Under the pieces are notes generated by a model. That model saw only the letters and a list, made by a program, of their open reading frames with translations. It did not search any database and was not told the DNA's origin. Of a DNA stretch of 64,000 nucleotides, positions 45,163 to 56,500 are shown piece after piece (position 1 is the stretch's first letter; each line of letters starts with the position of its first letter). Position numbers and translations under genes: made by a program. Origin of the DNA: Albifimbria verrucaria (taxonomy: Eukaryota > Ascomycota > Sordariomycetes > Hypocreales > Stachybotryaceae). The stretch covers positions 2,728,001 through 2,792,000 of the forward strand of contig JAHREC010000045.1 in the NCBI GenBank assembly GCA_020081605.1, in the 5' to 3' direction.

Positions 45163-46149
45163 ATGTCGTCTGTAACGAAGATGGCCTCACTTCCTCCAGT
45201 GCACCAAGATTTTGGTCCCAAACAGGGCAACCGCATCCTGTCAAACATCTTCTGGATTCCTTACTTGATATGGGAGTTTACAGAGAGTAACGTTCCTACG
45301 TTTGTTATCCCGAACACCGCATTTGGTATCCTTGGGGCTCTATCTGCATCCCGACTCGCAGAAGGTGAACTTCCAACGCTTCTCGAGATCTCGCTGCGAC
45401 TTCCACTAGTCATTGCCTTCAACTGGTACAATGTCTTCAACTTCGATCTCGCGAATCAGAGGCTACCCGAATCAGTCCAAGAAGACCTCATCAACAAGCC
45501 ATGGCGGCCTATACCTACCGGCAAGGTTACTTCGGAGCAAGCCAGACGAGCAATGCTGATAACGGTCCCGCTAGCTTTAGCGTTGAACTATATCCAAGGC
45601 GTTGGGATGGAAGGCGTTTTTATCCATATTCTGACATGGCTCTACAACGACCTCAAGGGCTGCGACGAACTGCTGCGAGACCCAATAATTGCTGTCGCCT
45701 ACGGTTTATTTAATTCTGCCTCTCTTAAAATTGCACTTGGTAGCCAGGCCAGCATTAGCCAGGAGGGGTACACCTGGGTCTATATCATAAGCAGTGTGAT
45801 CCTTACCACGATGCAAGTACAAGACTTGAAGGACCAGGAGGGCGACCGTACCCGTGGCAGAAAAACCATTGCCCTTTACTTTGGAGACAATGTGTCACGA
45901 GTATCTATAGCCGCCTTCGCCATCTTTTGGTCTCTCATCTGCAGTCACTTTTGGTGTTTGCAAATATGGGCATGTGCATTGCCGCTATCAGTGGCCATCG
46001 TTCTTGCACTGAGCACCCTCCTACGACGCACCCCTAAGGAAGACTCACAGTCCTGGAAGCTGTGGTGCCTCTGGACAGTGAGCCTATACTCTTTGCCGAT
46101 TGTCGCGAATATATGCGGTAACCTGAAGGCACTAGACGGTACCAGATAG
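45163..46149 (+). CDS. UbiA-type membrane terpene cyclase or prenyltransferase
   Basis: Integral membrane enzyme of the UbiA superfamily, 328 residues, single exon, no frame break. The ATG is at 45163 (MSSVTKMASLPP); the frame is open 12 bases further but only with TTG. Two Mg-diphosphate motifs face each other in the fold: the first reads FDLANQRLPESVQED at residues 94-108, followed by INKPWRPIPTG; the second reads DLKDQEGDRTRGRKT at 221-235. The altered first motif (NQ and E in place of ND..D) is shared with the fungal UbiA-type group that includes the fumagillin beta-trans-bergamotene synthase Fma-TC, rather than with Coq2-type enzymes. So it may cyclise farnesyl diphosphate, or prenylate a small acceptor. 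Seven to nine helices are visible. It lies between two FAD oxidase genes and near a P450. Confidence 0.8.
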   Translation: MSSVTKMASLPPVHQDFGPKQGNRILSNIFWIPYLIWEFTESNVPTFVIPNTAFGILGALSASRLAEGELPTLLEISLRLPLVIAFNWYNVFNFDLANQRLPESVQEDLINKPWRPIPTGKVTSEQARRAMLITVPLALALNYIQGVGMEGVFIHILTWLYNDLKGCDELLRDPIIAVAYGLFNSASLKIALGSQASISQEGYTWVYIISSVILTTMQVQDLKDQEGDRTRGRKTIALYFGDNVSRVSIAAFAIFWSLICSHFWCLQIWACALPLSVAIVLALSTLLRRTPKEDSQSWKLWCLWTVSLYSLPIVANICGNLKALDGTR

Positions 46150-47519
46150 TTTGCCAGGAATATTGCGATAGAAGCGAGAAAATTGGAGCAGCTTCAAGAG
46201 CTGAGAAAGTATCATTTCGATTCAGATGATTGGTTGAGCGAGCAAGGTGTTCAAGGAGTTTGCAGTAGCCTTTTTCAAGTTCGACAGAGGAGGGAGTTAG
46301 GTTTGATGATTGTTTTTATATTGTATACCTGATGCTGGTAGTACAAGAATTATGAATAAAGTGTTCGTACGACCTACTTATGTTTCTTTGTTGCCATTGT
46401 TTCCCCATCTCACATGGCCCCTATCTAGTCAGCTGAAAACCAGGCGCGCTCAGCTCGTCAGTTTGAGATGTTTGCGGGGCGATGTAGATACTACCGCGTT
46501 TGAAGCTGAGTATAGTTGCTGGGAGATTCTGCTCACACATCGTTGGCGGATGAGGACTCCATTCAATCATGGCACTAGTGGCTATTTGCAGTAGGTCTCT
46601 TCCAAGGGGCCCATTGATCCATCGCTCAGGGTACTTAGGACTGGATTGGACGAGGAACTGCGAGGTGGAAGAATCAAATCCTTCAAATCTAGAAGGATTC
46701 TGATTTCCAAGGACTAAGTAAACTATCTGAGTTAGCCACTTGGCAATGATCAGATGAATCAACTGTCTACCATATCAAGGAGAACACCACCGCCTTGCTG
46801 CACACATTATTTGGTCCTTTGGTCAACAAACTACCCACAGCTCCAAACGACTAGTAACGTTGGGCATCAGTCACATCTGACTAAGTGGAGCGTTGCTAGT
46901 TGACCCACGCTTCATCACAGCTATCCCGAGTATAGTAGTATCTCCATAATCAGACAGATTCCAATCTAGGCAAAGGATGTACACCCAACACGTGGACATC
47001 CATGTCCCAGGTAGGCCCACCCCCTTCCTGTCGCCTAGAGGTACTGTACTATGTAGAAATCTTCGGCTTGCGGCAAGCCTGCATACCAGTACTGAGCGCA
47101 GGGGCACATAATTTCGCCCTTCCAGAAGGAATGAAGCTACCACTTGACCCTGGTCTCGCCTCTCACTGAGGTGGGGATTCATCAATGCGCCATGTCCTGG
47201 CTGTAAGCATTCTCACACAGTTCGTTCGTACCCGGTTCGAGGGGCTGAGCTTGAACTGTAAGCTGAGCCAGGCGGATAGAAATGACGATAACAAGTATGG
47301 ATACAGTTAACTAATTCATAGACTATTTGTATTTTCGCAATACGCCGGATCCTCTTTAGTGACAGTATCCTGGTCTATAGGTGTGGCGCTGGCTGACCAG
47401 CCTTATACATTAAAGGTCCCTAGATCCCTCATTGAGCTTTTGATCAACAAGCTCTGAACTCTCCAGACTTCTCTGTATCCTTCAAAGTCCTTGCCTGACT
47501 CGTCGAGGAGTGTTCAAAC
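46150..47519. other. intergenic, nothing recognised
   Basis: 3' flank of the UbiA-type gene and promoter of the BBE-type gene; the right end contains CTTATACATTAAAGG about 110 bp before the BBE start, a weak TATA candidate. Frames of 94-113 codons have no recognisable content. Confidence 0.4.
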
Positions 47520-49359
47520 ATGTTCAAGCTTCTGTCGCTCCTTGCCTTGGTGCCAGCGCTTGTTGCTGGCGCCCCTCCTACTCCGGTTCCTGAGGCCAAC
47601 TCATCTTCGTCGGGTTCTTGCCGTTGCTTTCCCGGCGACTCCTGCTGGCCATCTCCGAAAGAATGGAGTCTGCTCAATGCCACTGTTGGCGGTAGATTAG
47701 TTGCGACGGTGCCAATTGCTCACAAATGCCACAACTCGGTCTTCGGCTCCTACGATGCGGCAGCCTGCGAGAAGCTTCGTGCGGATTGGGGCTTGACCGA
47801 GACCCATATCGAAACATCTTCCTCTCCGATGGCGCCGTTCTTTGCCAATCAAAGTTGCGATCCCTTTACTCAACCTGAGGACCGATGCATCATCGGCACC
47901 CAGGTGCAATACGCAGTGGACGCGCGCTCGTCGCGGGACTATCTCGCCGCCATTGCATTCGCTAAGCTCAAGAACATCCGCCTCCTGGTTCGCAACACTG
48001 GACACGATTTTCTGGGCAAATCCACCGGTGCCGGTGCTCTTGCTATCTGGACTCACCACATGAAGGATATTAGCATCATCAACTACTCCAGCCCCTCCTA
48101 CAAGGGCAAGGCGATGAAGATGGGCGCTGGTGTCCAGGCTAACGAGGCCTATGCAGCTGCCAACGCCAAGGGCCTTGTTGTCATTGGAGGCAACGGTCCA
48201 ACTGTCGGCCTTGCTGGAGGTTACACTCAGGGTGGTGGCCACGGGCCTCTGGTCTCCAAGTTTGGACTGGGAGCGGATCAGGTTTTGGAATGGGAAGTTG
48301 TAACAAGCGAGGGCCAGACGCTTATTGCGACACCTCAAAAGAACAGCGATCTCTACTGGGCCCTCTCAGGCGGCGGCGGTGGCACTTACGGTGCCGTTGT
48401 CTCCCTGACTGTCAAGGCCTACCCTGACCTCCCTGTTCCTGCTGCCAACCTCACCTTCTCCAGCACTGGTGTGTCTATGGACACCTTCTATGATGTAGTC
48501 AACTTGTTCCTCCAGGCTCTTCCTGAGATCACCGGTGTCGGTGGCACCAGTGTTTTCCTTCTGATCCCGGGCACCTTCATCATGCAGCCCACATATCTTC
48601 CTGGTGAGAGCCAGCAGCGGCTGCAACAGCTCCTGCAGCCAACCTTGGACCGCTTAGAGAAGGAGGGCATGCCTTATGGTGGGTCAAAATTAATGGTGTT
48701 GAACGCGGGACTTTTACTGACTGTATGCTTCAGATTATCACATTGACAACTTCTCTCGCTTCCTCGACTGTTACAACCAATACAACCCGCCTTCTCCGGT
48801 CACGGAGTTCAACCTTGGCGGTCGACTCATCCCACGAAGCCTCCTCCAGAATTCTAGCAGCGCTGCGGCAGTCACCAAGGCCTTCCGCTCCATCAATGAG
48901 AACGGCGGCGTAGTCTCCGGTGTCTGCGCCAATGTTGCGAAGTTTGCTTCTCAGAATTCAGTTAGCACTGCTTGGCGTAACGCTGGCATCAGTGCAGTAT
49001 ACGGAGTGTGAGTACCACTTGGATATCGTGCTTTTCTTTCTTTCGTTTAGTGTGCTAAATGGCATTTTTCCAGCCCGTACGATAGAATTGATATGAAGAA
49101 CAACCTTGCGGCTCAGGACTCCGTGACCAACGTCTTCAGTCCTTTGATCGACTCCTTGACCCCTGGCCTGGGAGCCTATATTAACGAAGCCAACTTTAAA
49201 GAGCCCAAGTGGCAGTCCGTTCTCTATGGAAACAACTACGACAAACTGAAGTCAATCAAGAAGAAGTATGACCCAAGTGGCTTGTGGTATGGACGTACAG
49301 CTGTGGGAAGCGACGATTGGGCAGAGCGCAGTGATGGACGCCTATGCAAAAGTAGGTAA
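47520..49359 (+). CDS. secreted FAD-linked oxidase, BBE type
   Basis: Berberine-bridge-enzyme-like flavoprotein. Start ATG 47520; exons 47520-48678, 48734-49007, 49074-49359 (introns of 55 and 66 nt), 572 residues, no frame break. Signal peptide at 1-17 (MFKLLSLLALVPALVAG). The FAD-binding (FAD_binding_4) domain has RNTGHDFLGKS with the His that links the flavin covalently, GGNGPTVGLAGGYTQGGGHG, and ALSGGGGGTYG; the substrate domain follows, and the C-terminal BBE segment reads DPSGLWYGRTAVGSDDW. Fungal members carry out ring closures and oxidations in secondary metabolism; others are extracellular alcohol or sugar oxidases. Its place after the UbiA-type gene, in the same direction, supports a biosynthetic role, possibly outside the cytosol. 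Confidence 0.88.
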
Positions 49360-49763
49360 CCCATCATATTTGGAGTTTAATTTGTTCAAGAAATAGAAAT
49401 CTAATGTCCCCAAGTTCGTCCAAGTTGTGCTTCGGGCTCATATAGGAGGGCCTATAACCCATGAAAGTCTCTCACGATGGAGAAACTGACCCTTGCTCTG
49501 GGATTGGTAAAACATAATTGAGCAGCGCCGAGTTGCAATTGTGCTCCTCTGTAGTATTTATTAGAAACCTTCCTTCAAAGTTTGTTGAAGGAGAGTGAAT
49601 GTACTATACCTTTAGTTAGTCTCTTTTTCTTGCCCATTCTTCGTCACTGGGTCTTGGTAATTAAACGGGCTCGTTCATTTCAGCATACAGGGCAATGCTT
49701 ACCTTGGATAAAATGCTGGTTTGGCTTCCTTCTTATTAGACCACAATAGATCTCGTTCGTGCA
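49360..49763. other. intergenic, nothing recognised
   Basis: 3' flank of the BBE-type gene; no open frame of interest. Confidence 0.4.
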
Positions 49764-49930
49764 TCAAATGGCTTCAAATGGCGTGAGGATGCCATTATTT
49801 ACACTATCGTTAATGCGGTCGGCATCCTTCCAGTAACCCTTATTCTTGTTCTTACAATTTCTATGGCTGCCGGAGTCAAGTCCATGGTCGAGAGAAACGT
49901 TCTGGTTCGCAACATCCGTTTTCTCAAAGG
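49764..49930 (+). pseudogene. relic of an ENA-type P-type ATPase
   Basis: One plus-strand frame reads as the helix 3-4 region of P2D (ENA-type Na+/K+ efflux) ATPases: AIIYTIVNAVGILPVTLILV followed by LTISMAAGVKSMVERNVLVRN. In intact enzymes this leads within about 15 residues to SDKTGTLT, but here the frame dissolves after FLKG and no phosphorylation site follows. No other ATPase domain was found nearby; a weak echo may exist near 50058-50100. It is therefore a fragment of about 55 codons left by an old deletion or rearrangement. Not expressed as a protein as far as can be seen. Confidence 0.55.
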
Positions 49931-50565
49931 GATTCGAGGCTGGGGATGTCATTTATGGTACCAAGGCTTTTTCAATCATGAACCAATTCCATACCAAAGA
50001 CATATTAGAATTATACTGAGAATGGACTAGATATTTCTCAAGCGAATGGGAATGACGATACTGAAGTATACTACCAGAAAATCTCAGATTATCCAGTCAA
50101 AGGCATCATTTGCTCGTAATGGAGAAGAAAAAGACACCTACAAATCTAGCCTCCAATAGTTATAGAGTTTTGTTGAGATGCAAAAAGGAAATTAGTCGTT
50201 CTCTCCCTCGTAAAGGGCTTTAGCATATTCTATAAAAACTTGACTTTCTTCTGATTTCCAGAAGCAGCAGATTTCGGCCTGGATTTGATATTGAAGTGTT
50301 GCAATTGGAATTTGAGGGCTTGGAGGCCTACCACGCACAAAGCTTAAGCTGGGCTGAAACCGTGAAAGGGCCTGTAACCCCAAGAAGATCACCGAGAATT
50401 ACTGATGTACCCAAGCATGTTATAGTCTTTATAAATACTGGATTAGATATAAATACTGGGGTTCCTTGACTCTCTCTTTCTCCTCACTTAATCGAATACA
50501 ACTTGTTTGCTGCACGGGCTGATACTTAACTATAACCTACCACATTTTTAACGTTTTTAACTATA
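49931..50565. other. upstream region of the DUF3638 gene
   Basis: A/T-rich; a 66-codon minus-strand frame (50192-50392) has no recognisable content. A CTCTCTCTTTCTCC tract at about 50470-50485 lies about 80-100 bp before the ATG. Confidence 0.4.
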
Positions 50566-53500
50566 ATGGTTCTTGTAAGACCGAAAACCTGGCTCAGAGC
50601 CATGTACAACCATGTCTTTCTTCCACCTCGAGTTCCACCAGGGGAGGACAAAGAATGTCCTTGGGAGTCGGACTGTGTGGATTTTATCATGTCGTCCTTG
50701 AATAAATTCGGATCCTTTGTGGATAATGAACATAAGCCTCTCGTCGAAAAGGCTTTCGAGGCTTTAAAGAGCCTCCAAGGGTCAGTGGACGAACATGGGG
50801 TTATTCTCGAAGACAAACTCGAAGCACTACTTGCTGGCAGTAAGATAATGAAGTTATTCACCAATAATATGCAAAAGCTTACTGAGACATCCAGCAGGCG
50901 AATACATCTGTCTTCACATCAAAGCTCAGAATGCTGGCTTGATCATTCGCAGTGATTCGGAACAGATTATTGCTGAAGCATTTGAGCTTTCCCCTAAGAA
51001 CAAGCGAGTGTATAGCACCACGGGCCGTCTCAGGCGGTACTTCCCATCTGAAGCTGTGGCCATTTCAAAAGAAAAGTTCTTTCAACCCGAGTTCATCTCA
51101 ACACTAGTGGCAATGCTCGCAAAATTAAGCCATCAGTCGTTCAAGGGAGTGAAATCTCAAAGCAAGAAGGGGGAACCATCAAGTCGAGGAGCGAGATACT
51201 ACCAATCCGTTTCTTATAACAGAGTTCGTCATGTCAACCCTACACGGAATTGGCGGTAAACGCACTGACGTGCCTGGAATTTGGAAAAACACCAGAGAAG
51301 AAGTTATCTGGGGTCAGAACAATTTGCTGCCGTGGAGAAGGTCACCAGTTTGGCTTCTGTGTCGTGTGACATTAGAATTGATCATGTCTCGCCAGGAATC
51401 TAAGCTCCCAAACGACGGTCTGTACAAGCGATTCATGACATTCTTAATGGCATCCTTACTACAAGAGATGTTGCGCAGCGATCCCCACCCCGAAATGATC
51501 TACATAATGAATGCCAAGATCGCTCGACGCTTGATAAAGCTTGAAATTGATCAAGAGGAGCCTTGGATGACATCAATAAGAGAAATAATGGTCGACGCAA
51601 AAAAGTCATAGACACGAGTTGGACGAGGATTATGAGGAATGACGAAAGAAAAATCGAGATCACCAAAATTAAAACAGTCGAGATTACTGAAGCAAGCAAG
51701 ATGGAATGTCTTGGGCTGGACAACCTTATTAAAAGCCTCTCAGTGGGAGTGCCAAGCTCTTCAGATGAATTTATTCCTTCCGATCCGCCTATCGTCCAAT
51801 TCAATAAGCACGAGCTGCCAAAACTGACGGAATCGCTCAATCTACAAGCTACTACATATACAATCTTGCTTCATTCGAGGCATGGGTTGCGCAGCATCTC
51901 GATTCCTGGTGCGCTCTTGACAAAGAAAAATTCACAGCATGCACTGATCTCAGGAATCTAATTGAGGGTTATCACATAAGCGCTTCAGCTGCTTACTCCA
52001 AATATCCAGAGGGCAATTCAATCATGTTTCTGACGTTGCTGGAGTTATGGATAGCTTGTGATAAGTTGGCGGTATCAGAAACCCCTTAATGGCCCAATAC
52101 AAACCAGAAATTCCCATTCCCGTCTGGCGAGCCCTGCTTCTTAAGTCGCAGAGAAATATGGAACGATTGTGGCGAGCAGAAAAATATCTGCAAAGACGAG
52201 AAAGCGATAGCAAGTATAAAGACTCTATCATCACGGGGTTTGGGGACAAGGACTCTTTTCCTACTCGATATGCCTCGTCATCGTACTCTCACCAAGAACT
52301 AAAACGCCAGATCTTGGAAAAGGCACATCGAGACCGGCAAGCTAAAAGGAAGAGCTTTTGCGGCTTCAAAACTATTATCATGACCTGATGCGTCAATATG
52401 ATGCGTTACAATGCGAGTACGTTGAAGGCAAAGATAGGTATGGTGACCCTATCTTACTACACGCTTCATACTGCTACAGGTGTTCTCTTAGACAAATTGC
52501 AACAAATCTGAGCATCCAACCGCATGAATGGCCGCTTCCGCGCAGCGACTGACATGGCCCAGTCTGTGGTGTTTGAACTTGAAGTGCCACCCGTATTTGG
52601 AGTTTGGAGAGACTGCACTACATATTTCCTCTCCAACATCCTAAACTTTCGCCAATCGACCTACAAGGTGAACTATCACCTAAGTTTAAGTGATTATCAT
52701 GGCCTCGCCTCTTATTTCACCCCATATTCTTCTAATGCTCGTGTTTCGATTCTTTCGGAAGCCAAAGCTCAAAATGATAGCCATTACAACCACAAAACCA
52801 TCGATGTCACTGAAGAGAGTGATGTCTGCTTGAACACTGGGCCTATCTGGCAGCGCTATGATCAACGCACTGGACTTTTTATGGGCGCATGGTGCCCATC
52901 TCTCTACATTTCCGAGCAATGCACATTCACTACTCCGGATCGTACAAAGATATTGCAAGACTTCCTGTTCAAACCATGGGACTGTCCTGAGGGTCGTGCC
53001 CCAACGAGGTAATCGCGCGGCAGTCAGAATGCCCTCTACAATTCAGCCTCGAAGAATTCCAGGCACATTGTACAATGGGGCATGGTTGTAACATCCAGTG
53101 GTCAAATATCCTAGTACAGTTAGCGATGCCCTCACTTGACTGGAACAAGGATGAAACTCTTCTCCTCATATGGCAGCTGACTGAACAAGCTGGGCCCTTA
53201 TCGGAAACATGGAGACGAAAATGCCATGATCCTTTAATGGACTCAATTTTTGTCACAACTTGTCTAATCCACTTACGCAATTCCTTGGCTAGGGTTAGAA
53301 AAAGCTGGGAGTCATGCCCTACCGTGGCAACTTTCTGCATTTTGGCTACTCAGTTATTGGTCTTATGCCCCGAAGATGTTCGAAGTGACTGCCTCAACTT
53401 TCTGGAAGAATGTCGTCTAACATGCTACAAATGGTGTGAAACACTTCGATTAAAAGCGTCGACGTCCCAAGACGCCATTAGGGCAGACTTTTCTCAAAAA

Positions 53501-56500
53501 GCTCACCAGGCAGCCTCAACATGCTTGATATCTCTCGACGTCCAAGACCATGATCTCCCTGTTTTGCTATCAGATGAGAACAACGCAAAGATATTATTGT
53601 CTGCTCTGATCACTCTGCAGGAAAATGAGTCCATGATTGGAGGTCCAGCTACGGCACAGCAGCAGTTGACTTTTCGTTGCTGTCGACTTGTTCGGCGCTG
53701 CCACCAATCCCTAATTCGGAAAATCATTGCCGAAGAAAGCGTTTGCCTCGATGAAGCTATTCGCTCTACTTGGGCCACATTCAAACGAGCTTCGGGCGAT
53801 AAGTGGCGGATTGTGAACCTCGCTTGGCTAGGGACAAGTATGAAACTAACCGAGGGCTCATCCGTAGCAGTTCACTTCAACTTAATCACAGGGGCTCTAC
53901 TAGTAAACGGCCTACCCCTCAGCCGTTTGCCTCCCGAGTATGAAAGTCACGAGGTGTATCGCAGACTTTTCGGAAACCGCACAATTGAAGCTACCCCAAG
54001 TGTTGAGCTGGGGATGCAACTATCTAGTGTCAGCAAAATCCATGACTATGAGCTTCATTTTGCATTGGCAAGCAGACCGAGTGCACAAAGTCCATGCACC
54101 AAATCACCAACAAAACATAACAGGGAGCACGAAACTACAAAAGACCTCTTCATTCGCGCAAAGAAGGGTTCACAGACATGGGAACTATTACCGAGATACA
54201 TATTTGATTCTTTGCTCCCCGGAGACTGATAAGTGAATTCTTTCATTGGTATAATCTTGAAAGATCAGTCATTGAGTTTAGGCCGCTCCAGAAACCTTGG
54301 GAAGAACTATCTTCCATTTGGGAAATGCGCAAGATAGGAACATTTTGGGAACTAAAACACCACGAAGGTCGTTACCTTGTCTTTCCGAGTACTGCTGGTG
54401 CCACGCAGTTTGAAAGAATTTTTGAACCTTTAGAAGAACGTTTCGGCCTTCATATTTCTACAGACAGGGTTTCGGGTTTTGTTGAAGTCCAAATGCCACG
54501 CTTGCAACTTGAATTTACTGCGAACGGAGAGACCAGCATGATAAGATCGCGGCAGTATAAAGACATGTGTGTGGACAAGGACCAGGACGTTGGTACTTTG
54601 ATCGGTTTGGAGAGCAAACTTGTTCTTCGCAACTATGAGGATGAGAATGCGTCACGCATTGTCTTGATCCCAGACAACTCACCCAAAGTTAGGAAAGCCT
54701 TGTTCCATGTATCCGTCAGCATTGGTAAAAGCACAACGAAGCATTATGCTTACCATTTAGACAATCAACTTGGGCGACTTGAAGGTCCCGGTACTTTGAA
54801 GTCCAGGCTTTTTCTTGCAGAGCTTCATGCAGTCACCTCTGGTATCATCGCAGACCCATTCACGCGTCAAACGGGTACTGAGGCAGCTCTCTCCATCCTT
54901 AATTCGGCGGCGGTATGGTCGTTCAGTTTCTTTTCTGAAGAAGAAGTAGAAGTTCTGTCAAGGATAGGAAACCTGAGTCCATCACGCGTTTATTACCCGC
55001 CGCACCTCCAACAGATGCAGGTTGTGACGTGGAATGAGGACATTTCCTGTTTGTCACAGCACGACGGTTTTCGAACAGTAATACAACAACTGTGGCGGAA
55101 AGTTGACGGCATGTCATTCCTTCATGAACAAGACCTTCCCCAGCTTCAGGTCAGCACGACTGAAGACAATCTCAACAAACGAGCGGCATATCGGTCAGCG
55201 ACGTTCTACAACCATGGTTTCAGCGAATATCCTGCATCTAAGCATGATAAGATTTACACCAGAAATACAAAGAAATGTCACTCGAGAGCCACTCGAGTGA
55301 TTGAAATATGTACACTCTTGAGCACCTCCGAGAAGACCCTGCTGGGTAGTGTAAATTCAAGTCTTACCGCAGAGAAACTCTACAAAGTTTTATCTTCATC
55401 AATTAAGACTGATTCCTCAAAGATGCCGGCATTTAGGTATGACGCAGAGTGGCTTTTGATACATCAATTATAGCCAAAAAGTATTGGTGTCATATCCACT
55501 CCAGGTTTGGAAGTTCGAATCACAGCTACAGCAAGCCTCAGCTAATGATATGGCTTGCGACAATGGCTTTTTCAGAGAAGGCCGACATGTCATTGATTCA
55601 AGCTTTCGTAGCTTTTGTCTCTTTACCCATCATGGGGCAGATACAACCACCCACATGTAATCTTGCAACCCTCGGTAAAGGCTACCAGTATTGCAAGTCT
55701 GATATTGACGCTATTATCCGTAAATCTCAAGTGGAATTCAGTGACAGCAAGGAATCCTGGCTTCCAAAACAGACCAACGAGAATAACCAGCAATATTTGC
55801 GTCGGAGAGAAGCACTTTTCAACCAGGAATTCCAGAGTCAGGCCCAACAGCTTCAATCCCAGATAAGGAAACAATGGGTGTGCCGTAAGCCAACAATACC
55901 AGTCTACGGGAACGGATACATTAAATTTGATGAGGCAATGCACCGTATACGAAAAGTCTTTGCAATATGGTACGACAACTGGAATTTCAATGAGTATTTA
56001 GTTTCCGTTTGCAATGTCATGGAAAAAGCGAATAAGAAATCCTGGAATATCTCGATCCAGTTGCTAAAGCCTTTGCCATATGAAATATCGCGAAGGTCTG
56101 GATTCATCTCAGTGAGAGAGTTATTAGAGCGGACACAGCCACCTTCAAGACAAGAGACACCAGTCGCTCGGGACTTAAGTTCGTTATTAGAACCATCTGA
56201 GGTTTGGTGTGGCCAACAATGTCAGGCATTATCCTCCGCTTTGAGGAAGCAGGCATTATCACGCCAAGAAAACCGGTATCTTGACATGCTGCAAGATAGT
56301 ATTGGAAGCTTGTCTGAACGTGTACGACAATATCGGCTCAAACATAAGGAAGCAACTTTTCAAGGTATTCTTAAGGAAGCCGTCTGTACGTCTCATCAAT
56401 CGTACGAAAATCTCTTCGCTACTCTTTGCGAGACCCTCGAGAGAAAATTTGGTAATGTTAGCCTCTCTGAAGGATCCTTATCTTCGCTACACATGGCTGC

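Noticed and set aside
47697..48338. 213-codon minus-strand frame
   Set aside because: Antisense shadow of the BBE-type oxidase exon, whose flavin-binding motifs are on the plus strand.
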